From contig CANJKZ010000774.1 in assembly GCA_947471745.1 (NCBI GenBank), forward strand, positions 4,004,001-4,068,000: 64,000 nucleotides of DNA. Reading direction: 5' to 3'. Shown here piece by piece: positions 31,201-39,909 of the stretch. The DNA is from Closterium sp. Naga37s-1 (lineage: Eukaryota; Streptophyta; Zygnematophyceae; Desmidiales; Closteriaceae). The translations under genes were made by a program, and so were the position numbers. The stretch's first letter is position 1. Every line of letters starts with the position of its first letter. The notes beneath the pieces were generated by a model, which did no database searches, was not told the origin of the DNA, and was given only the letters and a program-made list of their open reading frames with translations.

Positions 31201-33922
31201 CGGCAGTGTGGAGGTGAGGGAAGGTGTTTTTTTAGTCGACTCAAAACACACCTCGCACGGTGGGGCCGGTGGCTAAGCACAAGTGCGTGCATGACTTCGT
31301 GTTTGCTGCAATCACGTGCGGCAATATAGTGCACTCACAGGTGAGGGAAGGTGCGTGGAAGGTTCAGTTCAGGTACGGGACGTGGCTGTGTGGCAAGTGA
31401 GGGATGCTGCTCGTGCCTGTCTCCTCACGTGGTTGACTTGGAGCCATTGCGTGAGGCGACACGACAGGCAGGAACAGCCACGAGGTTCTTTTGAGGCACC
31501 TCAAAAGTCGTGTGTGTGGCAAGTGAGGGATCCTGCTCGTGCCTGTCTCCTCACGTGGTTGACTTGGAGCCACCACGTGAGGCGACAGGACAGGAAGGAA
31601 CAGCAGCCCTTCTCTCAGGGCGACTGCATGCTGAGCATCATCTCAAGCAACTTTCACCCTCTCATTCTCCCTCTGCCCCTTGCCCCCGTTCGTTTCCCCT
31701 CCTCTTCCACAGGGAGACTGCATGCTCAGCACCATATCCAACAACCTCGTTGTAGCAGCAGGGCAAAACCTCTTCAACCCCCTCTCACTCCCTCCTCCCC
31801 ACTTGCCCCCTTCCCCTCGTTCCTTCCCCCACTTCCCAGGGAGACTGCATGCTCAGCACAATATCCAACAACCTTGTGGTAGCAGCAGGCCGGAACCTCA
31901 ACACCCCCCGCTTTGCCTTGTCCCCTCTCTTCCCCTCCCCTCCCTTCGTTTCCCCTTCCCAACTCCTACCCTCCCAGGGCGACTGCATGCTCAGCACCAT
32001 TGCAAACAACCTCGTTGTAGCAGCAGGGCGGAACCTCTTCCACCTCTAACTCTCTCTCTTCCCCACTTGCACCCTTCCTCCGTTTACCCCTATTCTACAG
32101 GGTGACTGCATGCTCAGCACCATCTCCAACAACCTCGTTGTGGCAGCAGGGCGGAACCTCACAGGGGGGTTTGACGCCACGGGGATATACTTCGTAACGC
32201 ACTGGATTAACCCGGGTAATTTGGCGGAGTGCAACTACATAATTGGGGGTGACCACTGCTACTACCTCGACTACGCCAGCTCGGGTGTGACTATACGTTG
32301 AGGGGCTTGTATCGGGACTGTGGATGGCATGAAGGTCAACAACGGGAAATGGTGAGTCAGCGATGGGGAATGGTGTGTCAGCAATGGGGAATGGTGATTC
32401 AGCAATGGGGAATGGTGATTCAGCAATGGGGAATGGTGATTTAGCGATGGAAAAGGTTGATTCAGCAATGGGAATTGGTGGGTCAGCAATGGGGAATGGT
32501 GAGTCATGGGTGTGTGTCATGTCCCCTTACATTCTACTGCGCTTCCCATCCTTTGCTCTTTCCCCCACGGGGACCATATCTCCCACGTGGTGATGAAGGG
32601 CACTGGCCTGGCATTGTGTCCCCCTGGATTCTTCCGCGTTCCCCATCCCTTGCTCCTCTTGCCCCGCTGCCCTCTGTAGGAACCGCATAGAGCACGTGGT
32701 GTTGAAGGGCACAAAGGGCACACCAGGGTGGTGCACGGGCCTTACTGCCACTCTATCACCCTATATCCTACTGCATGACCATCCCTTGCCGTTTCGCCCT
32801 CTCTTCCCTCCTTAGGAACCGCATAGAGCATGTGGTGATGAAGGGCACGGAGGGCGCGCCGGGGTGGTGCACGTGCATCACTGCCACCCTCTGCAATTGC
32901 CTCAAGGACCCGGGCAACTACTGGGACCGCATGCGAGCCAAGTACTACAGCAGCGCCGTGTTTCAGCAGGTGGGTCTTGTACCCCTTATAACCCAACTCA
33001 TAAGATGTTCTAGAGCAGTCTGCAACTGCCTAAAAGACCCTGGCAACTACTGGGACCGCATGCGAGCCAATTACTACAGCACTGCCGCGTTTCAGCAGGT
33101 ATTTACCCTTTATAGGCCAACTCGGTAATATTTCTGAACGGTGTGCAACCGCTTCAAGGACGCCGGGCAACACTGTGATTCAGCAGGTATTGCCCCCTTA
33201 TGAGCCAACTCGGTAATCTTTTAGCACCGTGTGCAACTGCTGCAAGTGCAACAACAGTGCTCTTCTCCTCTGTTTGCTTCTATTGAGTAGGTTTACCAGT
33301 CCACATCCATCCAATCCAATCTATGAAACCCTCGCTACTCTCCACTCTGTTTCCTTTATTATGTTAGTTTGTTCTGGTTACTAGTATTATCTTCTTGTTT
33401 TTCCTTTGTTGCAATCCTGTCTTTCAGAAATGGCCGTGGATGAAGAGAATTTGTAACGAGACATCTATTAACGGGGTGAAGTGTAACACAATCACGCCAG
33501 GCACTCTAAAAGATTCGGAGACAGGCAAGTGCAGCGGGCTGCCCACAAATAATTACATCGACCTGGTGTTGGTCGACGTGCAAGATGCCAACATGAATTT
33601 TCGTTACTGTGAGGAGAAGCTTCCAAACACACCCAAATTAAACACGCATCGGCATATTAACGTAACCTCCCGCTCGGCGAAATTCTTCAACTATAACAGC
33701 AACGATCTGGGCATTATGAAGAGTTCGCCTATTTTCAAGAAGCGGCCCAGATTCAAAAGCTGTCCTAGGAAAATTGTTGGACCCAAAAAGGTAAGAGGTG
33801 TATTTTACCATAAGAATTTTGGGATTGCTGAGCCGTTGCAGTTTGCATTAGTTAAGTGGATGAATATTAGCCATGTCCATGACCCGAGTCTAATTGATAG
33901 GCTGAGACCAAGGCTTGTCTGA
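28262..33922 (+). CDS. Secreted right-handed parallel beta-helix protein, seven exons, one in-frame TGA
   Basis: Exons 28262-29134, 29527-29646, 30214-30391, 30943-31058, 32101-32351, 32816-32969, 33428-33922. Every junction is GT-AG with matching phase, giving 728 codons. The start at 28,262 is chosen because a hydrophobic segment (FSLLRISLVRPFIPFLALIA) follows closely, as in a signal peptide or anchor; the frame also opens at 28,154. Next come a Ser-Gln repeat, a Pro/Ala-rich linker, and from exon 2 a series of short Asn/Gly/Val turns (VVRNNYVHDYVFAAITCGNM, MLSTISNNLVVAAGRNLTGG, NYIIGGDHCYYLDYASS) typical of pectate-lyase-like beta-helix folds. Enzyme activity cannot be assigned. Exon 5 contains TGA at 32,299-32,301 inside otherwise well-formed sequence (SSGVTIR*GACIGTVDG). 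In the last exon AAAAAG|GTAAGA at 33,789 could be a donor to a further exon. Probably secreted; either functional with a sequence error or a young pseudogene. Confidence 0.75.
28561..28631 (+). repeat. Hexanucleotide repeat coding Ser-Gln
   Basis: About eleven CACAAT/CACAGG-type 6-bp units in exon 1 of the beta-helix gene encode alternating Ser and Gln. Confidence 0.9.
29245..29450 (+). repeat. Echoes of beta-helix exon 1 end and exon 2 start
   Basis: 29,245-29,342 repeats the end of exon 1 with its donor (coding WNTSNGIVQRVQ, used copy WNTSNVIVYHVQ). 29,405-29,450 repeats the acceptor and start of exon 2 (ATGCCACAGCCGTTTCAAGC against ATGTCGCAGCCGTTCCGAGC). Confidence 0.9.
29930..30105 (+). 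repeat. Two echoes of beta-helix exon 3 start
   Basis: The segment coding GYTFGRVDVIRTMHSR occurs at 29,932-29,985, at 30,049-30,098 (as GYTFDRVDMVRSMHSR) and in the used exon from 30,214. All three have acceptor-like CAG before GGC. Confidence 0.92.
30470..30537 (+). repeat. Echo of beta-helix exon 3 end
   Basis: A copy of the segment coding GPLLVRSYIYITNNEVYG with its donor GGTAGGAGGAG, about 145 bp after the used donor. Confidence 0.92.
30606..30688. repeat. Overlapping inverted repeats (alternative hairpins)
   Basis: TATTGTGATGTGGTGAGGGC (30,606-30,625) and its exact reverse complement (30,663-30,682) form a 20-bp stem. AGCCCTTATTGT (30,642-30,653) and its complement (30,677-30,688) form a second, overlapping 12-bp stem. 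It lies in the intron after exon 3, next to a G-rich tract at 30,545-30,605. Confidence 0.85.
31071..31088. repeat. Palindrome site 5 (centre GCGC)
   Basis: TTTTGAGGCGCCTCAGAA lies between the exon 4 end (31,045-31,069, ending GCAGGTGAGGATAGG) and its echo (31,090-31,115, GCAGGTGAGGGAAGG). Confidence 0.9.
31090..31352 (+). repeat. Echoes of beta-helix exon 4 separated by palindromes
   Basis: 31,148-31,226 and 31,266-31,352 both repeat the second half of exon 4 with its donor (shared core CATGACTTCGTGTTTGCTGC). Palindrome site 6 lies between them. Confidence 0.92.
31224..31249. repeat. Palindrome site 6 (centre TCGA)
   Basis: TTTTTTTAGTCGACTCAAAA with GTG/CAC outer arms, one base off the consensus. 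It separates two exon 4 echoes. Confidence 0.88.
31379..31606 (+). repeat. 100-bp tandem duplication split by palindrome site 7
   Basis: Two units of about 100 bp (31,379-31,487 and 31,508-31,606) share GCAAGTGAGGGAT.CTGCTCG, CACGTGGTTGACTTGGAGCC and more, nearly identical throughout. Confidence 0.94.
31488..31507. repeat. Palindrome site 7 (centre GCAC, decayed GCGC)
   Basis: CTTTTGAGGCACCTCAAAAG, a 20-bp palindrome with one central mismatch, exactly between two 100-bp direct repeats. Confidence 0.92.
31618..32040 (+). repeat. Four echoes of beta-helix exon 5 start
   Basis: The exon start coding GDCMLSTISNNLVVAAGRNL appears at about 31,618, 31,711, 31,848 and 31,978 before the used copy at 32,101. 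Spacing is 93-137 bp and each copy has a pyrimidine tract and CAG acceptor. Three of the four echoes keep the reading. Confidence 0.93.
32343..32512 (+). repeat. Amplified 5' splice site, about 21-bp units
   Basis: About eight units of the form CAATGGGGAATGGTGATTCAG start at the exon 5 donor itself (AAATG|GTGAGTCAG), so donor-like GGTGAGTCA is repeated several times. Confidence 0.88.
32540..32745 (+). repeat. Two echoes of beta-helix exon 6 start
   Basis: 32,677-32,745 repeats AGGAACCGCATAGAGCACGT and the following codons of exon 6. 32,565-32,615 is an older copy. Confidence 0.9.
33010..33260 (+). repeat. Echoes of beta-helix exon 6 end
   Basis: 33,017-33,098 repeats the segment coding CNCLKDPGNYWDRMRA and its donor almost exactly. 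33,140-33,190 and 33,228-33,255 are progressively degraded copies. Confidence 0.92.
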
Positions 33923-34805
33923 TGCTGGTGTATAGTACGGTAGGTGATCTTGGGAGATTTGTTTAGTATCCTTATGCTCCTCACCCCATTATTCTCAGTA
34001 AATCACCTCGCCAAACTCGATAGAGGCTTGCTAATACCGCAGACGTACGGACCTAGTTTCCAATCAAGGTCGCCTTGGTTCGCTCGGTGAAAAAGTTGCG
34101 GAGATTATCATGCATGGTCTTAGCGGCGGCGCTAATGTTGCATTGCATGTCCTCCACCGAGTCGCGAAGAATGTTTCTTGCTGGTCCGTGCTCATGCACT
34201 GCCGTTTGCACTGCACGCTCTTAGCGTCGTCGTCTCGTCACCACAACCCTCCTCGTCACCCGTTCTCGTGTCACCGACATGTCAACATAACCGAACGAGC
34301 CGAACTCCGGTGGAGTCGAGGCATCGCCTCGTTTCGTCACCTGAGATGGCCGAACGAGCCCTATCGTGTGTTCCGATGGCTCATCGTGTGGCCGAACTAA
34401 ATTGAGCCTAACCGAGCCGAACCCAGATAAACCGAGCAGAGCCACCATGGTCGTGTCGATTGAGCCTTGCTGACAGCGAACGACGCCGCGTCGCCACCGC
34501 CCGGCGAAACTTTCTGGGGAATAGTAACAAGGCGCGCGAGCATGGGATACGGACAGAGTCCATCGGGGCGGAGGCACACAAGACAAGTTCTGCGTTTCGC
34601 CGTGACGCCTTTTAAAGCGAAGGCGGAGGAGAGGGATGATTTTTTATTAGAGGGTCTGAATCAGTCGCTCCCGTCGCTCCCGTCGCCCCGTCTCTCCCGT
34701 CGTTTCCTCGTTCCTTTCCCGTCTCTCCGCCGCTCCGTAGCCGTCGCTCCTTAGTGGTCGTTGTTCCGTAGTTGCCCTTGGTCACTCGCGACACGATCCT
34801 TCGCC
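33923..34805. other. Intergenic region before the sulfotransferase gene
   Basis: About 0.9 kb, likely with the beta-helix 3' UTR and the sulfotransferase promoter. It has CCGAACGAGCC-like short repeats (34,280-34,430) and a pyrimidine-rich CGTCGCTCC repeat (34,665-34,755) just upstream of the start. No gene seen. Confidence 0.5.
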
Positions 34806-37800
34806 ATGCGTCGTTACCTCCTTCCCCTCTTCGCCCGTTTCGTCAACTTCGCCACGCGGCTCGTCGACGCGCTCTGCGGCTTTCTCTTCCTCCCACCGCT
34901 CGCGACGCGCCTGCTGCAGTGGCTCCTCCCGTTAGAGGAACGCGCGGTGCTGCGCGCCGCGTACAAGGCCACGGGACTGCGTGACTATGGCGAGGGGACG
35001 TTCCTGACGGGGCTGCGGCTTCTATTGAAGGGTCTCGAAGAGGAGGCGAGACTGAGCGCGTTTGGGAGGATTCTTATATGGAACGATGTACAGGTACAGT
35101 GAATTTATATGTACAGTAAATGGTTGACTTAGAGCATCATGGCGTACTGGTACAGTAAAAATGTTGAGAAAGGTGCAACGGTCTATTATCTCTCCCATGC
35201 CATGACCTCCTCGCCCTCTCGCTTTGGTTCTGAACCTCTGTCACCACCCGCTCCCCCGCTTTCCCCCCTTTTCCCCCCTCCCCCCAGCGCCTGCTGCGCT
35301 ACCGCTTGCATCTGGAGGACACAAGGAGGCGACACCCAGAGATAGAGGAGGAGAAGATCGAGGTGCGTGTGGGGGGATGAGGGTAGTTGGTCCCCCTCTC
35401 TCAGCCTCTCATGCACCCCGTCGTATCCCTTGCAAGCAGGCACTTGTGTTCATATTGCGTCTGCCACGCATCAGGTGACTTTTGAGTCGACTCAAAAGTC
35501 ACCTCGTTACAATGGCGCACGACAAGCAGGCGCTTGTGTTCATATTGCGTCTGCCACGCATCAGAACACCCTTGGCCGTCAACCTCCGTCCTTGCCCTTG
35601 ACGCCTCCTCTCCAACTCTCTCTCCCCCTTCCTTTCAACCCCATGGAAATCATTTCCGAGAATTCTCAAAAATGATTCTCAGAACACCCTTTCCCATCAT
35701 CCTCCTTCCTTGCCCTTGACTCTTCCCTCTTCCAACTCTCTCCCCCTTCCTTTCGACCCTTGTATCCCCCTTCTCAACTATCCCCGTTATAAGCAAGCCC
35801 ATCTCTTCATCCTAGGTCTGCCCCGCACAGGCACCACCTTCCTCTTCAACCTGCTCGCCTTCGACACATCGCTCTTCCGCTTCCCTCTCCTGCCCTTCCT
35901 ATCCCCGCTATAAGCAGGCCCCTGTATTCATCCTAGGTCTGCCTCGAACAGGAACAACATTTCTCTTCAACCTCCTCGCCCTCGACACATCGCTCTTCCG
36001 CTCGCCGCTCACATGGGAGGTGCATCACATGCACCCTCCCCCGGACGCCACCTGCTACGATACCGATAAACGCATTGGGGAGACAGAAGCCTTTTTGGAG
36101 GGTGTCTCTGCTCTGCTTCCTTCCTTCCAGGTGGGTGGTGCTGCTGTGTGCTCTCTTTGCCGCTCGCCGCTCACATGGGAGGTGCATCACATGCACCCTC
36201 CCCCGGATGCCACCTGTCATGACTCGGACAAACGCATCGGGTATTGAGTTCCTTAGATGGTAGTGTTCGGGCATTAGATGAATCACATGCACCCTTCCCC
36301 GGACGTCACCTGCTACCACACTGATAAACGCATTGGGGAGACAGAGGCTTTTTTGGAGGGTGTTTCTGCTCTGCTTCCTTCCTTCCAGGTGTGTACTGTT
36401 GTGCAAAGTGAGGTGCGTTATTCTGTCTTCTACATTTCATATTATCTGAAAGGAGGTGATAAGAGGTGCTCTTTCCTGGTCAAATCTTGGAACTCATATT
36501 GCCCTTAATACCTTCCCCACCCTTCCCGATCCTTCTCCACCCCTTCCAACCTGCCCCTTGCAGGCCTTGCATCCCGTGACAGCAACAGGGCCACAGGAGT
36601 GCATGGGACTCATGATGTAAGTGACCATGGCCCCCTTTTATCATTGATGCGAATTGTCATTAATGTGAATCGCGGGGTGCTGATGATGTGGGGAGGAAAA
36701 AGATTTTCTTTGCATGATAATCTCCTCTGGCTCTGGCTCATCTCATCCCCTCGTTTTGACCCCCTAAACACTGGTCGTTCATTCACTGAACGTGAACGAA
36801 CGACCAGTGTACGGAGGATCATAATCCTTGTTATTGCCGTCACCAATGTACACTTCTCATGGTGCGAGTGAGTGTATTCTCCGTTCGCTTTTCTTGCACC
36901 AAGTACGAGCTTTGAGTTTTGAGATGCCAATCAACCCGCCCAACCTCCCATCCTCTGTCCCCCGTGCCATGCCCCACCAGGTACGATTTCACGTCCTTCG
37001 CCTTCCCCACCATCCACTTCAACATCCCTTCCTACTTTCGATGGTACCTCTCCTCAGATCTCTCCCCCACCTACCGCCTCCTGCGCTGGCAGCTGCAGTA
37101 CCTGCAGTGGCGCGGCCCTAAAGCCCCACGCTAGCTGCTCAAGTGCCCGGCACACCTCTTCTCCCTGCCTGCGCTTATGACCGCTTTCCCCGACGCCAAA
37201 CTCATCTTCACACACAGGTGAGAGGTGATGAGATATTGGGCTGGGGTAGGGGATAACGGCTAGCGGAAGGGGTGGGTTTAAATTTAGGGGTTATGGGAAG
37301 CAAGTACACCTGCAGTTGCAGTACCTGCAATGGTGTGGACCCAAGGCACCCCGGTGGCTGCTCAAGTGCCCGGCTCACCTCTTCTCTCTGCCCTCACGCA
37401 TGGCTGCTGTTCCTGATGCCAAGCTGAACTGCACATACGGGTTTGAGGTTTGGGAAAGAGAAGGGTTCGGGGGTGGGGGGCAGGGAGACAGTTGCAGATC
37501 TCTTAGGAGGATGAGGGACCACGGTGTGTGTGTGGGGGAGGGAGGGCGACTTTTGAGGCGTCTCAACAGTTGCAAATTTCTTAGGAGGATGAGGAGCCAC
37601 AGTGTGTGTGTGTGTGTGTGTTTGTGTGTGTGGGAGGGAGGGAGAGACCCTCTCTTCACTCACAGTTTACTATAGGGGGATAAAGTGCCTTCTCTTTTCA
37701 GACGTTTTCCCACATGCTTTCGTTTTCTGAATCCTGTCTATGTATCTTTTATTTATCCCGCCAGGAACCCGTTGACTGTGTTGGCGTCGGCACATAGCCT

Positions 37801-38806
37801 TATAAGGGGAGTAAGGAGCATTCACTCAGACCATGTTGATAAATCAGAGGTAACGCTGAGGTTGTCATTGTTCTGCTAAAGAACATATTCAGTGTTTTCA
37901 GTCGTATCCAATATCAAAGCTGAACATGCATCGATCGTTTTCTTAGGCGCCCTTTGCCTCCCCTTTCCCTCCTCATCAATCGCCTCCTCTCTCACTCATC
38001 TCCCTTTCCTCGAAATTTGCCCTTTGCCACTGCTTTCCCTTCCGTCCTGCCCCCAGATCTCCCATTGACTGAAATGATGCGGCTGCGGGGGATTGATGGG
38101 TCAGGCACAGAGGGGAAAGAAGAAGTGACTGAAGAGAGGGAGCGTACAAATGGCTTGAAGGGCTATGTGACTGTAACGAAGGTGAAGAGGAAAGGGGAAG
38201 GAGATGAGGTGGAGGGAAGTGTGAGCAGTACTGTGAGCAACGGAAGCAGCAGCAATGGTTCTTCACCCAATGGTGTAAGCAGGAGCAGCATCAGCAATGG
38301 TAGCAACAGTGGTGACAGCAGTAACGAGTTGTCAACAGTTGACAGCACTCTGGCTCTGCGGTCATCCCAGGCCGTTGATGTGCGCTACAGCGATCTCGTG
38401 GCCGATCCGATGGCTACGGTGCGCCGCATCTACCGAGATCTGCTCAAGTGCCAGCTGGACGATGACGTGGCGGATAAGATGCGTGCTTACCTGGCGGCCA
38501 GCTCCAAGGTGGGGATAGGGGAGGGGGAGATGATGGGAGGATGGGGGAAATGTTCTTGTTAGTTTTTTCTCCCCTTTCCCATTCCTCTTGCTTCAAACCC
38601 CTGCTCACACACCCCCTTTTCTCACTCCTGTTCTTCCTCACCCCTGCTCACACACCCCCTTTTCTCACTCCTGTTCTTCCTCACCCCCTCAGGAGAAGCG
38701 TCCTCGGCACCACTACAAGTGGGAAGACACAATGCTGGATAAGCAGCAGGAGAAGCAGCGCTTTGAGTTTTACATCCGGGCTTTTGGCCTCGATAGTGAG
38801 CAGTAG
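34806..38806 (+). CDS. Sulfotransferase-family protein, eight exons, probable damage
   Basis: Would transfer sulfate from PAPS; the substrate is unknown. Exons 34806-35093, 35288-35362, 35918-36130, 36564-36616, 36981-37217, 37765-37849, about 38057-38508, 38693-38806. The N-terminus has a hydrophobic stretch. Exon 3 carries the 5'-phosphosulfate loop LGLPRTGTTFLFNLL, then DTSLFRSPLTWEVHHMHPPP. The exon 5-6 junction gives the 3'-phosphate-binding HRNPLTVLASAHSLI. Exon 7 has VRYSDLVADPMATVRRIY, a typical C-terminal element, after a low-complexity Ser/Asn insert. Two problems: TAG at 37,132-37,134 in frame within exon 5 (APR*LLKCPAH), and an exon 6 to 7 junction whose phases do not agree with any good site I can find. 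Exons 1-6 otherwise match in phase. Probably a young pseudogene, unless the sequence has errors or a micro-exon is missed. Confidence 0.72.
35434..35563 (+). repeat. Echo pair of sulfotransferase exon 3 start around palindrome site 8
   Basis: 39-bp units at 35,434-35,472 and 35,525-35,563 differ at one base and copy the acceptor and start of exon 3 (coding ALVFILRLPRI), ending just before the P-loop codons. Confidence 0.94.
35473..35504. repeat. Palindrome site 8 (centre TCGA), longest perfect copy
   Basis: A perfect 32-bp palindrome: outer arm AGGTGAC, then TTTTGAG TCGA CTCAAAA, then GTCACCT. It lies between the two 39-bp exon 3 echoes. Confidence 0.96.
35562..35763 (+). repeat. 80-bp tandem duplication split by palindrome site 9
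   Basis: Units 35,562-35,640 and 35,680-35,763 share CAGAACACCCTT, TCCTTGCCCTTGAC and CCAACTCTCTC in the same order. Confidence 0.9.
35648..35677. repeat. Palindrome site 9 (centre AATT)
   Basis: A 30-bp palindrome, outer arms AATCATTT/AAATGATT and core CCGAGAATTCTCAA, with two mismatched pairs. The TTTTGAG arm has become TTCCGAG. It lies between two 80-bp direct repeats. Confidence 0.85.
35794..35910 (+). repeat. Echo of sulfotransferase exon 3 P-loop region
   Basis: A near-exact copy of the first 90 bp of exon 3, coding LGLPRTGTTFLFNLLAFDTS, about 120 bp before the used copy; it runs into a stop. Confidence 0.94.
36160..36390 (+). repeat. Two echoes of sulfotransferase exon 3 end
   Basis: 36,160-36,240 and 36,275-36,390 repeat the segment coding HHMHPPPDATCYDTDKRIGE. 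The second extends through EAFLEGVSALLPSFQ and the donor. Confidence 0.94.
37316..37440 (+). repeat. Echo of sulfotransferase exon 5 end, with intact Trp codon
   Basis: Copies QYLQWRGPKAPR-LLKCPAHLFSL (here QYLQWCGPKAPRWLLKC), with TGG where the main exon has TAG. It ends before the ACACACAG donor of the main exon and lacks the FTHR codons. Confidence 0.92.
37490..37646 (+). repeat. Tandem duplication and GT repeat around palindrome site 10
   Basis: Units 37,490-37,547 and 37,567-37,646 start CAGTTGCA.AT.TCTTAGGA and end in GT-rich and GGGAGGGAGG sequence. The second unit carries an expanded (GT)n tract. Confidence 0.92.
37551..37567. repeat. Palindrome site 10 (centre GCGT)
   Basis: TTTTGAGGCGTCTCAAC, one central mismatch, consistent with CpG decay of GCGC or ACGT. 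It lies between the two repeat units. Confidence 0.9.
38586..38690 (+). repeat. Tandem repeat in last sulfotransferase intron
   Basis: Two to three units of CCCCTGCTCACACACCCCCT followed by TTCTCACTCCTGTTCTTCCT directly before the exon 8 acceptor. No palindrome between them. Confidence 0.9.
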
Positions 38807-39909
38807 AGGTACTACATTGTACTGTCAGGTTGTTGTATTGTTAACTGTCAGTACAGTGGATGTGATAAACTATGCTGTACATTCACTGTATCTGTCTGTA
38901 CAGCCAATGTGATAAACCAATGTATGTTCATCATACAGTGGATGTCATCAACTGTGCTGTAGATTCAATGTACCATTGGTATTCTGGTGGTCTCTGCTTC
39001 AGGGCTGTTGGCTTGGTTTGGTTTGTTGAAAAAGGTTTATCCCGAGCAGTTACTGACTGCAATGCAAACATTCTGCATGGAAAGCTGTCAGTCACTGACA
39101 ATTACTGCTCTTGATGGTCATTACCGGTACATTACAGAAGATGTGAATGGCATATGTACCACAATGGAACAGCAGCACCAGTTACCGTCTTTTCAATGCA
39201 GTGAAGAGAAACTGGGTAGGTATACAAAAGAGGCCACCTTCCGGCTGGGCAACGGAAACATTTAAACAGAAATCAACCAGCAATGAAATCCTTCCTCTGT
39301 AGGCGAATTTAAGAATGGGTGTGCTGTTGAAGGCACACGAGAGGACTCGGGACAGAGCTGTGGTGTGAGGCTGGGGATGGTGAGGAGGGGCGAGTGATGA
39401 GTGTGGGGAGAGGGGGAAATGGTATATGTGGTTCAAGGTGAAGCAATGCAAGGAGAGAGGCATTGTGACAGGCAAGTAATAAGTAATGAGTCAGGAGCAA
39501 AGTAATGAGTGAGGCAAGTGGTGACAAGGAGGAGCAAGGTTGGGAGCTGAGAGGAGTGAGGTGGAGGAAAGGGCTCTAGTAGAGCTCCCTGCCTGGTCCA
39601 AATCATAGCCAGAGCGATGATGTCATCACAAATCAACTCAACAAATCTCATTGTGCTCTCATCCTCCTGGCATCAGGAGGTGATGATGTCATGGCACCAT
39701 CCCAACAATGTAGTGAGAAGCACAGCCGACGCAGTTTGTAACTGTAGCGGGCACTGTGGCTGTAGTTGAAACTCCTCGAGTGTAACAGCAGCAGTGGCAC
39801 CAGAGCACTTCGATGCTTCACTTCTGGAACCAGAGCATCGCCAGTATAACATCTTATTAGGGCAGGAGCTTGTAGCGCGAACAGCTCAACCACGAATTTT
39901 TTTCTCTAG
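38807..39909. other. Intergenic region with local repeats
   Basis: No credible gene. GTACAGTGGATGTGATAAAC and the following sequence recur in altered form at 38,851-38,890, 38,896-38,925 and 38,933-38,972. 39,250-39,900 is plain spacer, probably including the 3' UTR of the minus-strand gene ending at 39,910. Confidence 0.5.
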
